Below, piece by piece: positions 16,768 to 24,805 of a stretch of 64,000 nt of DNA. Below the pieces are notes generated by a model. That model ran no database searches and was not told the DNA's origin. It worked only from the letters and a program-made list of their open reading frames with translations. A program made the translations under genes and the position numbers. This stretch comes from Arcicella aurantiaca (GTDB lineage Bacteria; Bacteroidota; Bacteroidia; Cytophagales; Spirosomataceae): contig NZ_QGGO01000013.1 of assembly GCF_003148625.1 (NCBI RefSeq), forward strand, positions 62,001-126,000, in the 5' to 3' direction. Numbering within the stretch: position 1 is the stretch's first letter; each line of letters opens with the position of its first letter.

Positions 16768-17852
16768 TACACTACCAATTCTTTTTTCTTCTCCAATCCC
16801 TTAAAGAAATCGTACATCGGATTTACATCAAATTTGACAAATTTTTGCCACAGCTTTATCGCTTTGGTAATCAATTGACTTTCAATCAAAAAGCCATCGT
16901 GTCCGTACAAAGAATCTAATGCTTGGAAAGTTGCTCCAGGAATATGTTTTGCCAAAAACTCCTGTTCATTTATCGGGAACAAAGCATCTGACTCAATTCC
17001 CATTACCAAAGTTTTCGATTTTATTTGTGATAATGCTTGAATTGCTCCACCACGTCCACGCCCTACATCCTGCGAATCCATCACTTGCGAGAGTACATAA
17101 TACGAAAACGCATTGAAACGCTGTGCCAATTTCTCACCCTGATAACGCTGATAAGTCATCGCACGGTGAGGCTTGTTTAAAGGTTCATCTTTTCGAGCTT
17201 GCGTAATTCCATAAGTTTCATAATTTCGGTAAGAAATCAACGCCGTTGCTCTTGCCGCCATCATCCCTTTTATACCTGCTTGCGGGTGGCTTTCTTGCCA
17301 AGTTGGGTCAACTTCTATCGACATTCTCTGCGACTCATTAAAGGCAATTCCCCACGGAGAATGTTGTGCATTTGTAGCAATTAGTATCAGATTTTCAATC
17401 AAATCAGGTTGAGAAATTGCCCATTCTACCGACTGTTGACCGCCCAAAGAACCACCAATACAAGTATTAATTTGATGAATTCCCAAATGTTCACGCAGTA
17501 AATCAAATGAATTAACAATATCCCGAATCGTGATTAAAGGGAAATTATGGAAATACGGCTCACCCGTTTCTGGATTTACAGAAAGTGGTCCTGTACTTCC
17601 ATAATGCGACCCCAAAACGTTGACACAAATGATAAAATGTTTATCAGGGTCAAATAACTTGCCACGACCCACTAAGCCTTGCCACCAATCCTCCACATCC
17701 TGAGAACCCGTGAAGGCATGGCATACCCACACAACGTTTGAGCAATCGTCATTAATTTCTCCCAATGCCTGATATGCCAGTTCAATTTCTGGCAAAATAC
17801 CTCCTGCTTCTAATTGGAAGGGTTTATTGTATTTGAAAGTAGTCGTTTTCAA
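16767..17852 (-). CDS. metX: Homoserine O-acetyltransferase
   Basis: A 361-residue alpha/beta hydrolase-fold acyltransferase that acetylates homoserine in methionine synthesis. The nucleophile elbow is GGSLGGQQ with Ser135; the other triad members are Asp289 (GIESDALFP) and His318 (YGHDGFL). CHAFTGS near residue 44 and NVLGSHYGSTGP near residue 78 are typical MetX blocks that form the oxyanion region. The length is normal. It is the second gene after a SAM-I riboswitch on the same strand, so SAM-dependent control is expected. Homoserine succinyltransferase activity in some MetX-like enzymes cannot be excluded. Confidence 0.95.
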   Translation of the reverse strand: MKTTTFKYNKPFQLEAGGILPEIELAYQALGEINDDCSNVVWVCHAFTGSQDVEDWWQGLVGRGKLFDPDKHFIICVNVLGSHYGSTGPLSVNPETGEPYFHNFPLITIRDIVNSFDLLREHLGIHQINTCIGGSLGGQQSVEWAISQPDLIENLILIATNAQHSPWGIAFNESQRMSIEVDPTWQESHPQAGIKGMMAARATALISYRNYETYGITQARKDEPLNKPHRAMTYQRYQGEKLAQRFNAFSYYVLSQVMDSQDVGRGRGGAIQALSQIKSKTLVMGIESDALFPINEQEFLAKHIPGATFQALDSLYGHDGFLIESQLITKAIKLWQKFVKFDVNPMYDFFKGLEKKKELVV

Positions 17853-17937
17853 TTTTATTAATAATAAAAGGTAGCAAAATAAACCTAATCATGGATTATA
17901 ATTTGAGTTCATTTTTTGTAGCCTAAAGCTATTGAGC

Positions 17938-17983
17938 GTCGTAAAAAATTCACTAAATCACTAATTCACAAATCACTAAATAG
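17938..17983. repeat. Word repeat (CACTAAATCACTAATTCAC)
   Basis: Three to four variants of the word TCACTAA lie at the end of the DinB-like gene, between it and metX. It has no full complementary arm nearby. Confidence 0.5.
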
Positions 17984-18506
17984 AAAATCCCAACGCAATC
18001 AAAATATGCCCATAATGGTGTCTTGAATGCCAAACGGTCATATCCAGAGCTTGCGGAACAGTTACGTTAATTTGTCGGAATGGATGATAATAGGTACGTC
18101 CGTAATCACTTGCTGGAATATTTGAAAATACGTAGGCGTAACGTTTGTGCGTACTTTCAATCATCTGCAAAGAGTCTTCAATCGGAGCTTTTTGTGTATC
18201 TGGCAAAACCGCCAAAGCATTTACGTTTCCAAAAACGCCTGCGGGATTTTCTTCCGTCAAAGCCTGTTTAATTCTGATAAAATGCCACAAATGCGTATCC
18301 GCTACGTGATGAATCACCTGACGAATCGTCCAAGAACCTTCACGGTACGTTTTTTCTAAATCTTCTTCCGATAGATTTTGGGTTAATTCTTTGAACTTCG
18401 TGGCATACGCCAAAACCTCCGCAATATTTGCTTGAATTTCCTCTGAAGAATAGTTCTCCTTTGCAGCCCATTTTCCAACGGGATACTGTAATTGTTCTAA
18501 TGTCAT
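17976..18506 (-). CDS. DinB/YfiT-family putative metal-dependent hydrolase or thiol S-transferase
   Basis: A 176-residue protein of the DinB four-helix fold. The metal-ligand histidines are H67 (QVIHHVADTH) and H160 and H164 (WHSRHHYGH). The N-terminus LEQLQYPVGKW is typical of the YfiT/BstA branch; BstA transfers bacillithiol to electrophiles. It is the first gene downstream of the SAM-I riboswitch and is followed by metX after 123 nt, which suggests a sulfur-related job. A paralogue with the same histidine pattern lies at 47970-48512. The exact reaction is unknown. Confidence 0.88.
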   Translation of the reverse strand: MTLEQLQYPVGKWAAKENYSSEEIQANIAEVLAYATKFKELTQNLSEEDLEKTYREGSWTIRQVIHHVADTHLWHFIRIKQALTEENPAGVFGNVNALAVLPDTQKAPIEDSLQMIESTHKRYAYVFSNIPASDYGRTYYHPFRQINVTVPQALDMTVWHSRHHYGHILIALGFSI

Positions 18507-18669
18507 TTTTTTACGTGTTTAGATGTTAGATTTTCGTTATTCGATATTTGGAATACAAACATCAAGCATCGAAATGACTAAAATCGAATAATAAATAATT
18601 AAACCTGACGAATAATTTACAGCAAAAAATTAAAGGCTGGAATTGAATCGTAATTGGTTTATATTTCCC

Positions 18670-18750
18670 GAAATAGTGATTGGTGATTGGTGATTGGTGA
18701 TTGGTTCAGGCTGAAACCTAATCACTAATAACTAATAACTAATAACCAAA
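18670..18750 (-). repeat. Word-repeat quasi-palindrome following the SAM-I aptamer
   Basis: In plus-strand order there are four copies of GTGATTG, a centre TTCAGGCTGAA, then CTAATCACTAATAACTAATAA. In the minus-strand transcript this lies just after the aptamer and can fold as GUGAUU...GGUU/AACC...AAUCAC. It could act as, or have replaced, the riboswitch's expression platform. No T-tract follows the stem. Confidence 0.55.
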
Positions 18751-18856
18751 ACAGGTAGGAATTAGCACCTTGCCTTTACGAGTCGGTAGGTTGCCAGAAG
18801 TTCATAGAGCCTATTCTCTCCCTTCTTCTTTATAAATCAACTACCTGATGAGAAGA
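18751..18856 (-). ncRNA. SAM-I (S-box) riboswitch aptamer
   Basis: Read on the minus strand, the sequence has the S-box order: P1 5' strand CAGGTAG, the AGGGAG block, GGCTCTATGAAC, the invariant GGCAACC, then AAGGTGCTAATTCC, and the P1 3' strand CTACCTG. P1 is a 7-bp perfect pair. It precedes the DinB-like and metX genes on that strand by about 245 nt. The order and spacing match SAM-I aptamers known before methionine genes. Binding of S-adenosylmethionine would be expected to lower metX expression. Confidence 0.88.
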
Positions 18857-18885
18857 AACTCTCGAAGGATATTGATTTGATGATG

Positions 18886-18917
18886 CAAAGTAAATCTCAG
18901 AATGCCGAAAATGCAAA
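18886..18917 (-). promoter_or_regulatory. Bacteroidota-type promoter for the SAM-I/DinB/metX transcript
   Basis: On the minus strand, TTTG (18914-18917) is followed by 20 nt and TTACTTTG (18886-18893), close to the TTTG/TAnnTTTG consensus. It puts the transcript start a short distance upstream of the aptamer. Confidence 0.6.
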
Positions 18918-19038
18918 TTTTCTTTGTTCCATAAGCTAAAAATTCGTTATTTCGTATTCCATTCCGCTCCGTTTTTTCCCGCCCGAAAAACCACCAAACT
19001 ACCAATCATAAGCCTCAATTTAAATTATTGTGTATCTG

Positions 19039-21618
19039 ATGAACCACGAAAGTCGTCGAAATTTCCTTAAAGCTACCTCTCTAATCTCTGGAATAGGCTT
19101 CTCAAGCTTTGCCCAAAACCCAACCGTCATATTCCCAATTGAAAGCCAAAATGGTAAATTATTTATTACCTCTCACGAAAAAGGGCAAGTTATCAAACCC
19201 CTTGATGTAGTGACCATTACTACTACCGAAGCAGGTTATTTTTTCATCCGAGATGGGCGTTTTAGAATGTACAGAAAAGGTGAAGGCAAAGTAAATAGTA
19301 TAACTTTTAGGGCGGGTGGAGCATTAGGAAATCATTTTTGTGAAATTAGAAACAGCAACGGCGACCGTATTGACTCAATCTATTTCTCGGTAAATTGCCA
19401 GACTGAAATTGTTGATAGTAGTGGAATTTATAAAGAATTATTACAGACACTTCACTGGTCGATGATTGGCGAATTTGGCGAAATGTCTGCCTATCGTCTC
19501 AATGGACGTATTTATAAAGTTTTTGTAGGATGGCTTCGTGACCATACACATACGATGAAGGCAATGAAATATTTCAATCCAAATCTCAAAGACGGATTTG
19601 ATTTATATGCCAATAATCAACGAGAAGATGGTATGATTTGGGACAATATCTATCCCAGAACAAAAGAACCTAATTGGTGGGACTCCGTTTTGACAAAAGA
19701 TAATTTCATCAAAAAAGTAGAAAACGGCACGTATGAATTGAAACGCCAACCTGTTGAAGCAGATGTGGAATACTTATTTGTTCAATGTCTTTACGAAGCT
19801 TGGAAAGCCACAGGCGACAACGCTTGGATGCGTGAAAACCTCGATTTTGCCATTAAAGCCTTAAAATATTTAACAACTGATACCTACCGTTGGTCGCAAA
19901 AATACCAATTAGTCAAACGAGCCTTTACCATTGATACGTGGAACTTTAAGCACGAATTTGACACCAAAGCCACCAATGATGCCAATATGTTGATTAACGA
20001 AAAAACGGATTTCGGCATTATGTTTGGCGACAATAATGGCTTGATTTCAGCATACAGAATGTTAGCTGAAATGCTTTTGGTGAGTGGCAGAAAAGACGAA
20101 GCAAATTATTTCAAACAAGAAGCAAAAAATATTCAAGACCGTTTGGATAAATTGGCTTGGAATGGTCAGCACTATGTCCATTTCGTTCCCGAAGACCCAC
20201 AGTTTTTTCAAAAACGAAATATTGGTAAAACCAAACCTAACGAACAACTTTCACTTTCCAATGCTTATGCCCTCAATCGTGGCATAACCCATTTGCAAGC
20301 ACTTGGCATTTTGAATGAATATCAAAAATTAAGAGGCGAAATGCCCAAAACTTCAGTGGCTGAATGGTACAACATTTATCCTCCGTTTGAACAGGGTTTT
20401 CAAAAAGACGCTGAAAAATGGGAATATATGAACGGTGGCGTAAGTACCGTCGTGGCGGGAGAATTGGCTCATGGAGCATTTCAACATGGTTATGAAAGTT
20501 ATGGCGTAGATATTTTAAATAGAACTTTAACGCTCGCTCGTAAACACAACGATTATCTTCATGCTACCTACAAAGGAGCAATCACAGAATCTCCAATTGG
20601 CAATTTTACGCCTATTAGTTTGGCAAAATCTGCCAATGCTAACTTTTCTGGAAAAAATAATCAAGGAGTTCCGGGTTGGAATGGTGATGGAGAAGAAAAC
20701 GACGCCTCAAATATTCCTTTAGGGCAACATTTATTTTTAGGAATTCCCTTTCAAATAACTGACTCTTTGGATAATTCAGATAAAGGATGTATTGTTCTTT
20801 CTGATGATATTGAGCAAGATTATCAAATCTCAACCGCCTTGTTAGTGAGTAAAAAAGCAACAACAATTTATATCCTCCACGCACAGTCGAAAGGAGATAT
20901 GATTGGAATGCTCACGATACGATACGGAGATGGTTCAACTTTTACAGACTATATTTTTGGTGATAAAATCGGGAATTGGTGGTTTCCGCAAGACAAAGAT
21001 AATTTCAAAGTTGCATGGTTTGGCAAAAACAAAAAATCACCATTTGTGGGTTTAGGAATCACGCAAATTGTCAATCCCAATCCTGATAAAATGATTCTTT
21101 CAATAGAGTTTTTTGGGATGAAAAATTCAAAATCTCGGTGGATGATTGCAGGCGTAACTTTGGGAGACTCTGTTATTGAACTAAAAGGTAAGGATACGTC
21201 AAAAGATGATTTATCTTTTGGCATTCCAGACCGTTGGGGAGCTTCAGCCGTAACTTATGCACTTTTGGAGGGCTTAGCTGGGGTAAAAGATGCCGCCACC
21301 ATGTTTGAACGTGTAAAGCTATCACCACGTTGGGAAGCCACTGGAGAAAAAGAAGTTTCCGTAACTGTAAAATACGAAGCATCAGGAGGTTATATTACTT
21401 ATCAATATAAATACTCCGACAATAAAATGGTAATTTTTTATACAAGCACAGGCACATTGGCAGATTTAGAGATTTTATTACCGCAAAATAAAAAACCTAA
21501 TACTTTACGAGTAAATGGAAACTCGAAATCTTTTCTGATTAATAAAATAGAAAAATCAGAGTACCTAACTTTTTCAGTTGACAGCTTAGGTGTAAATAAA
21601 ATTGATATTGATTTTTAA
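19039..21618 (+). CDS. Tat-exported six-hairpin glycosidase-like enzyme
   Basis: An 859-residue protein from the ATG at 19039; a GTG three codons earlier is possible but less likely. The N-terminus carries a twin-arginine signal, SRRNFLKATSLISGIGFSSFA. The central region, including GEMSAYRLNGRIYKVFVGWL, REDGMIWDNIYPR, WYNIYPPFEQGF and YMNGGVSTVVAGELAHGAF, resembles (alpha/alpha)6-barrel six-hairpin glycosidases. The first 100 and last 200 residues look like beta domains. I could not assign a GH family, a substrate or the catalytic acids. It stands alone with no SusCD pair nearby. Confidence 0.75.
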   Translation: MNHESRRNFLKATSLISGIGFSSFAQNPTVIFPIESQNGKLFITSHEKGQVIKPLDVVTITTTEAGYFFIRDGRFRMYRKGEGKVNSITFRAGGALGNHFCEIRNSNGDRIDSIYFSVNCQTEIVDSSGIYKELLQTLHWSMIGEFGEMSAYRLNGRIYKVFVGWLRDHTHTMKAMKYFNPNLKDGFDLYANNQREDGMIWDNIYPRTKEPNWWDSVLTKDNFIKKVENGTYELKRQPVEADVEYLFVQCLYEAWKATGDNAWMRENLDFAIKALKYLTTDTYRWSQKYQLVKRAFTIDTWNFKHEFDTKATNDANMLINEKTDFGIMFGDNNGLISAYRMLAEMLLVSGRKDEANYFKQEAKNIQDRLDKLAWNGQHYVHFVPEDPQFFQKRNIGKTKPNEQLSLSNAYALNRGITHLQALGILNEYQKLRGEMPKTSVAEWYNIYPPFEQGFQKDAEKWEYMNGGVSTVVAGELAHGAFQHGYESYGVDILNRTLTLARKHNDYLHATYKGAITESPIGNFTPISLAKSANANFSGKNNQGVPGWNGDGEENDASNIPLGQHLFLGIPFQITDSLDNSDKGCIVLSDDIEQDYQISTALLVSKKATTIYILHAQSKGDMIGMLTIRYGDGSTFTDYIFGDKIGNWWFPQDKDNFKVAWFGKNKKSPFVGLGITQIVNPNPDKMILSIEFFGMKNSKSRWMIAGVTLGDSVIELKGKDTSKDDLSFGIPDRWGASAVTYALLEGLAGVKDAATMFERVKLSPRWEATGEKEVSVTVKYEASGGYITYQYKYSDNKMVIFYTSTGTLADLEILLPQNKKPNTLRVNGNSKSFLINKIEKSEYLTFSVDSLGVNKIDIDF

Positions 21619-21694
21619 TAGGGATTAGGATTTAGATGTTGGGATTTAGTGCTACAACTCGCTATTTATTAAGGCTAAATTCCAAACCCTAAGT
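21619..21694. repeat. Word-repeat quasi-palindrome (GGGATTAGGATTTAG)
   Basis: TAGGGATTAGGATTTAG...GGGATTTAG is followed by GGCTAAATTCCAAACCCTAAG, its approximate complement. It begins immediately after the stop codon of the glycosidase-like gene. Confidence 0.55.
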
Positions 21695-21816
21695 AATGAG
21701 ACAAAATAAAACGCTATTTTAAAATATCACAAACCATTGATAATTAAGCTTATGATAATCGTAAATCGTAATTCTTAAATCGTCCTTATACTTACTTACC
21801 AATGTCCCAATAAAAA

Positions 21817-21871
21817 GAAATGCTTGAAATAATAAAATCTAAATATTAGTTTTTACTATTTCAAGCATTTT
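21817..21871. terminator. Bidirectional terminator-like hairpin
   Basis: Stem AAATGCTTGAAATA paired with TATTTCAAGCATTT around a 24-nt A+T-rich loop, between the convergent glycosidase-like and lipoprotein genes. Confidence 0.6.
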
Positions 21872-21916
21872 ACTATATCAAGCGAACCCCTAAAAGCCTC
21901 CGCCGACAATCCTAAA

Positions 21917-22390
21917 TTATAATTTCAAAGCAGCTGGTAATGCAACTTTCGCACGCTTTACTTTTCCCTTTTTCAAACCCGCTTTACGAGAAGCCATTGC
22001 CGCATTAGCAATTTGTAATTCTGTAATTTTTTGTTCGTAACTTGCAATTAATGAGGCACTTTCAGATTTTTTAGCTTCTAAATCAACCGTCATTTTCTTC
22101 ATTTGTTCATCCAGCACATTAAACTTCGCTCCCATCTCATCCGTCTGACGTTTGAAAATATTTACTTGTTGTTCAAGTTTGGTAATTTCTACGTTTTTAG
22201 CCTTAATTTGGTCTTCTAAGGTAAGCTTTACCTCTTTCAATTCTCGAATCTCTTTATGAGCTCTTTCAACATTTACATCCAGACGGTCTTTGTCTTTTGC
22301 TAACTCTGTGTATTGCTTTTGGCTCACACACGAGCTAACCATAATCGCTAACGCAAGAACTACACTTTCTTTACGGAGAACATTAATCAT
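21917..22390 (-). CDS. Coiled-coil lipoprotein, OmpA-like N-terminus without the OmpA domain
   Basis: A 157-residue predicted lipoprotein. The signal peptide ends in the lipobox VSSC (Cys near residue 21). Residues 25-130 are a continuous charged heptad-type coiled coil, and the C-terminus is Lys/Ala-rich (SRKAGLKKGKVKRAKV). The start of the mature part (CVSQKQYTELAKDKDRLD) is like that of Bacteroidota OmpA-family lipoproteins, but the peptidoglycan-binding OmpA domain is missing. The basic tail could bind the wall or anionic polymers; this is inference. Confidence 0.75.
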   Translation of the reverse strand: MINVLRKESVVLALAIMVSSCVSQKQYTELAKDKDRLDVNVERAHKEIRELKEVKLTLEDQIKAKNVEITKLEQQVNIFKRQTDEMGAKFNVLDEQMKKMTVDLEAKKSESASLIASYEQKITELQIANAAMASRKAGLKKGKVKRAKVALPAALKL

Positions 22391-22571
22391 GATTTTAGGG
22401 GGGTTATGGTTTATTTTAATTTCAAATACCTAAAAATCAACATTAAATATTTGAATATTCATAAATTTTAATTTATATTAGTATAAGAATTTGACAAAAG
22501 TCTCATATATTTTAAAACAGGTAATACAATTATCCAATTCGCAATCTCAACATTATTCTCTATAAATAATC

Positions 22572-23945
22572 ATGAAATTATTATGGCTAAAAATAATGGC
22601 ACTTACAATATTCCCTTTAGTAGTATATTGTAGCAAACAAGGTATCCAACCAGAAGACCAGCGAACAAATCTTGAAACAAAACAACGTTTAGGTTCTGAG
22701 AGACAAATATATTCAACTAAAGAGAAAAATTCAACCCAAGAAAAAGTAAAATTAAAGGCGGTTTCTGATGAAAAATTTGGTTTTCAACTCATTAAAAAGC
22801 GGAAGATAACGAGAATTCCATTTGAATTTCAAGCAAATTTAGTGATAGTACCCGTAAAAGTCAATAACTCAGACACATTGCGTTTCATTTTAGACACAGG
22901 CGTTAGTTCAATTATTCTAACAGATGCAAATATTGTGAAACAACAACACATGAAGTTTATCAGAAATGTGAGTATTGCAGGTGTTGGAGAAGGAAATAAT
23001 ATCGAAGCAGGCATTGTTTTGGAAAATACCATAACGATGGGCGATATGATTGGTTACCGTCAGAATTTGGTTGTTATTAAAGACGATGTACTCAAACTGA
23101 GTGAATTTGTGGGCAGACCAATTCATGGAATTATTGGCTATGAAATTTTTAATCGTTTTGCGGTTACGATTGATTTTTCAACAAATGAATTAATCCTACA
23201 AAACCCGGAAAGCTACAAATACAAACCCAACAAGGGCGAACGGTTTCCAATTACAATTGAAGAAAACAAACCTTATCTAAGTACTATTGAGTTAGTGAAT
23301 GATAATCAAAACTTACCCCTCAAAGTTATTTTAGACACAGGGGCAGGTCATGCCATTTCATTGGACGCTAACCAGAAAAACAGCATTCCAATGCCCGAAA
23401 AAATCGTGAAGGCACAATTAGGGCGTGGACTTAGTGGCATTATCAATGGAAACTTAGGCAGAATCCCCATGTTGAAAATTGGAAAATTTGAGATAAAAAA
23501 CTTAGTTGCCTCTTTCCCTGATAGTGCTTCATACCGAATCAGAGGAATTGATATTACTGAACGCCAAGGTAATATCGGTTGTGAATTTTTGAGACGCTTT
23601 AAAGTTACCTTCAATTATCGTGACCAATACATCGTTTTGAAGCCCATTAATCGTAGAATGAAAGAACCTTTTGAACATAATATGAGTGGCATTGAACTCA
23701 TGGCAAGAGGTGAAGATTATCACGAATTCATGGTTGATAGAGTGATTGAAAATTCTCCCGCCGAGTTAGCAGGTTTACAACAAGGTGACAGAGTAATTTT
23801 CATTAATAACAAATCCTCAAAAGACGTAACCATTAGTGAAATCTATAAAATATTTCAAAAAGGAGAAGGCAAGCCCATCAATCTAATGGTAAAAAGAGGA
23901 AATGAAATTTTCTTTACAACGGTAAACTTGAGACGATTAATTTAA
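22572..23945 (+). CDS. Retropepsin-like aspartyl protease with PDZ domain
   Basis: A 457-residue exported protein with a hydrophobic N-terminus; Cys20 in VVYCSKQ could be lipidated, but Tyr at -1 is unusual. There are two pepsin/retropepsin-like repeats: FILDTGVSSIILT near residue 106 and VILDTGAGHAISL near residue 254, each with a catalytic-type DTG. A C-terminal PDZ domain (near residue 385 onward, SPAELAGLQQGDRVIFINN) follows. This two-aspartyl-repeat plus PDZ layout is common in Bacteroidota envelope proteins. The targets are unknown. Confidence 0.85.
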   Translation: MKLLWLKIMALTIFPLVVYCSKQGIQPEDQRTNLETKQRLGSERQIYSTKEKNSTQEKVKLKAVSDEKFGFQLIKKRKITRIPFEFQANLVIVPVKVNNSDTLRFILDTGVSSIILTDANIVKQQHMKFIRNVSIAGVGEGNNIEAGIVLENTITMGDMIGYRQNLVVIKDDVLKLSEFVGRPIHGIIGYEIFNRFAVTIDFSTNELILQNPESYKYKPNKGERFPITIEENKPYLSTIELVNDNQNLPLKVILDTGAGHAISLDANQKNSIPMPEKIVKAQLGRGLSGIINGNLGRIPMLKIGKFEIKNLVASFPDSASYRIRGIDITERQGNIGCEFLRRFKVTFNYRDQYIVLKPINRRMKEPFEHNMSGIELMARGEDYHEFMVDRVIENSPAELAGLQQGDRVIFINNKSSKDVTISEIYKIFQKGEGKPINLMVKRGNEIFFTTVNLRRLI

Positions 23946-24081
23946 CATCACAGTTTTTATAAAGCTATGTGCAGATAAACCAATAATGATATAAGTTCAT
24001 CAAAAAATATCATTTCAAAGAAATAATTTCAGCAATCTAATATAAATCAAGGTTTTATCTTCAAGACAGACGTAAAAACAC

Positions 24082-24112
24082 TTGCTTTTTTATTAACAAT
24101 TCACTACTTTTG
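24082..24112 (+). promoter_or_regulatory. Promoter of the rimP-nusA-infB operon
   Basis: TTGC at 24082 and TACTTTTG at 24105-24112 are separated by 19 nt, an excellent match to the Bacteroidota -33/-7 pattern. Confidence 0.75.
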
Positions 24113-24127
24113 CGAAGAATTTAAAGA

Positions 24128-24163
24128 AAGAGGGGTCGATAATCCCTCTTTTTTGTTTTTTTG
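24128..24163 (+). terminator. Leader attenuator/terminator upstream of rimP
   Basis: AAAGAGGGGTCGATAATCCCTC followed by a long T-tract lies between the promoter at 24082 and rimP. A terminator inside the leader implies read-through or antitermination control of the operon. NusA, encoded downstream, is itself a termination factor, so autoregulation is possible. Confidence 0.65.
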
Positions 24164-24174
24164 ATAAGGCGTTC

Positions 24175-24234
24175 CGTAACACAGACTTTTAGTCTGTAAA
24201 TCGGACAAACGGACAGACTAAAGTCTGTGTTACA
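24175..24234. repeat. REP/BIME palindrome, ACAGACTTTAGTCTGT family, inverted pair
   Basis: GTAACACAGACTTTTAGTCTGT faces ACAGACTAAAGTCTGTGTTAC across about 16 nt. Each half is itself a small hairpin and the halves are complementary to each other. It lies between the attenuator and the rimP start codon. Relatives are at 30863-30919 and 42921-42942. Confidence 0.8.
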
Positions 24235-24242
24235 ATAATTGA

Positions 24243-24713
24243 ATGACAAAAGAAAAAATAATAGAATTACTTCAACCCTATTTAGAAGATGACAGAATCT
24301 TCATTGTTGATGTAACTGTAACAGCCAGTAAAATTCGTCAAAACATAACCATTTTGTTAGATACCGACGAAGGCATTAAAATTGAAGAATGTGCTTCGGT
24401 AAGTCGCAGATTAGCACATTTTATCGAAACCAACGAACTCATCGTAGATGCTTACAACTTAGAAGTATCATCACCCGGAATCGACCAACCATTAACCTTT
24501 CAACGCCAGTACGTAAAAAATATTGGTCGTAGCCTAAAAGTAAGTTTAGCCGAAGGAGAAATAGTAGGAGAATTAGAAGATGTAACCGAAGAAGGAATCG
24601 TTTTTAAAGAAGAAGTCAAGAAAACCAAGGGCAAAAAAGTTGAACCCAAAGAAAGTATTGTTATTCCGTTTGGAAATATTCAACAAGCCAAAGTACAAAT
24701 ATCGTTTAAATAA
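24243..24713 (+). CDS. rimP: Ribosome maturation factor RimP
   Basis: A 156-residue protein needed for 30S subunit maturation. The N-terminal domain has IKIEECASVSRRLAHFIE and LEVSSPGIDQPLTF near residues 46-90, the RimP signature; the C-terminal SH3-like domain is shorter (LEDVTEEGIVFKEE, then IPFGNIQQAKVQ). The length and its place directly before nusA and infB are the classic arrangement. The start ATG at 24243 follows a REP element. Confidence 0.95.
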   Translation: MTKEKIIELLQPYLEDDRIFIVDVTVTASKIRQNITILLDTDEGIKIEECASVSRRLAHFIETNELIVDAYNLEVSSPGIDQPLTFQRQYVKNIGRSLKVSLAEGEIVGELEDVTEEGIVFKEEVKKTKGKKVEPKESIVIPFGNIQQAKVQISFK

Positions 24714-24715
24714 TG

Positions 24716-24783
24716 AATTAGGGATTAGTTGTTAGGGGTTAGGGGTTAGTACAAACCCAAAACCAAAAACCTAAAAACCTTAC
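24716..24783. repeat. Word-repeat quasi-palindrome (GGGGTTAG/AACCTAAAAACC)
   Basis: Left arm words GGGATTAG, GTTAGGGGTTAGGGGTTAG; right arm words AACCCAAAACCAAAAACC and TAAAAACCTTA. It fills the rimP-nusA gap inside a conserved operon. Confidence 0.6.
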
Positions 24784-24805
24784 GTTCATTTAAAATTATG
24801 AAAAG

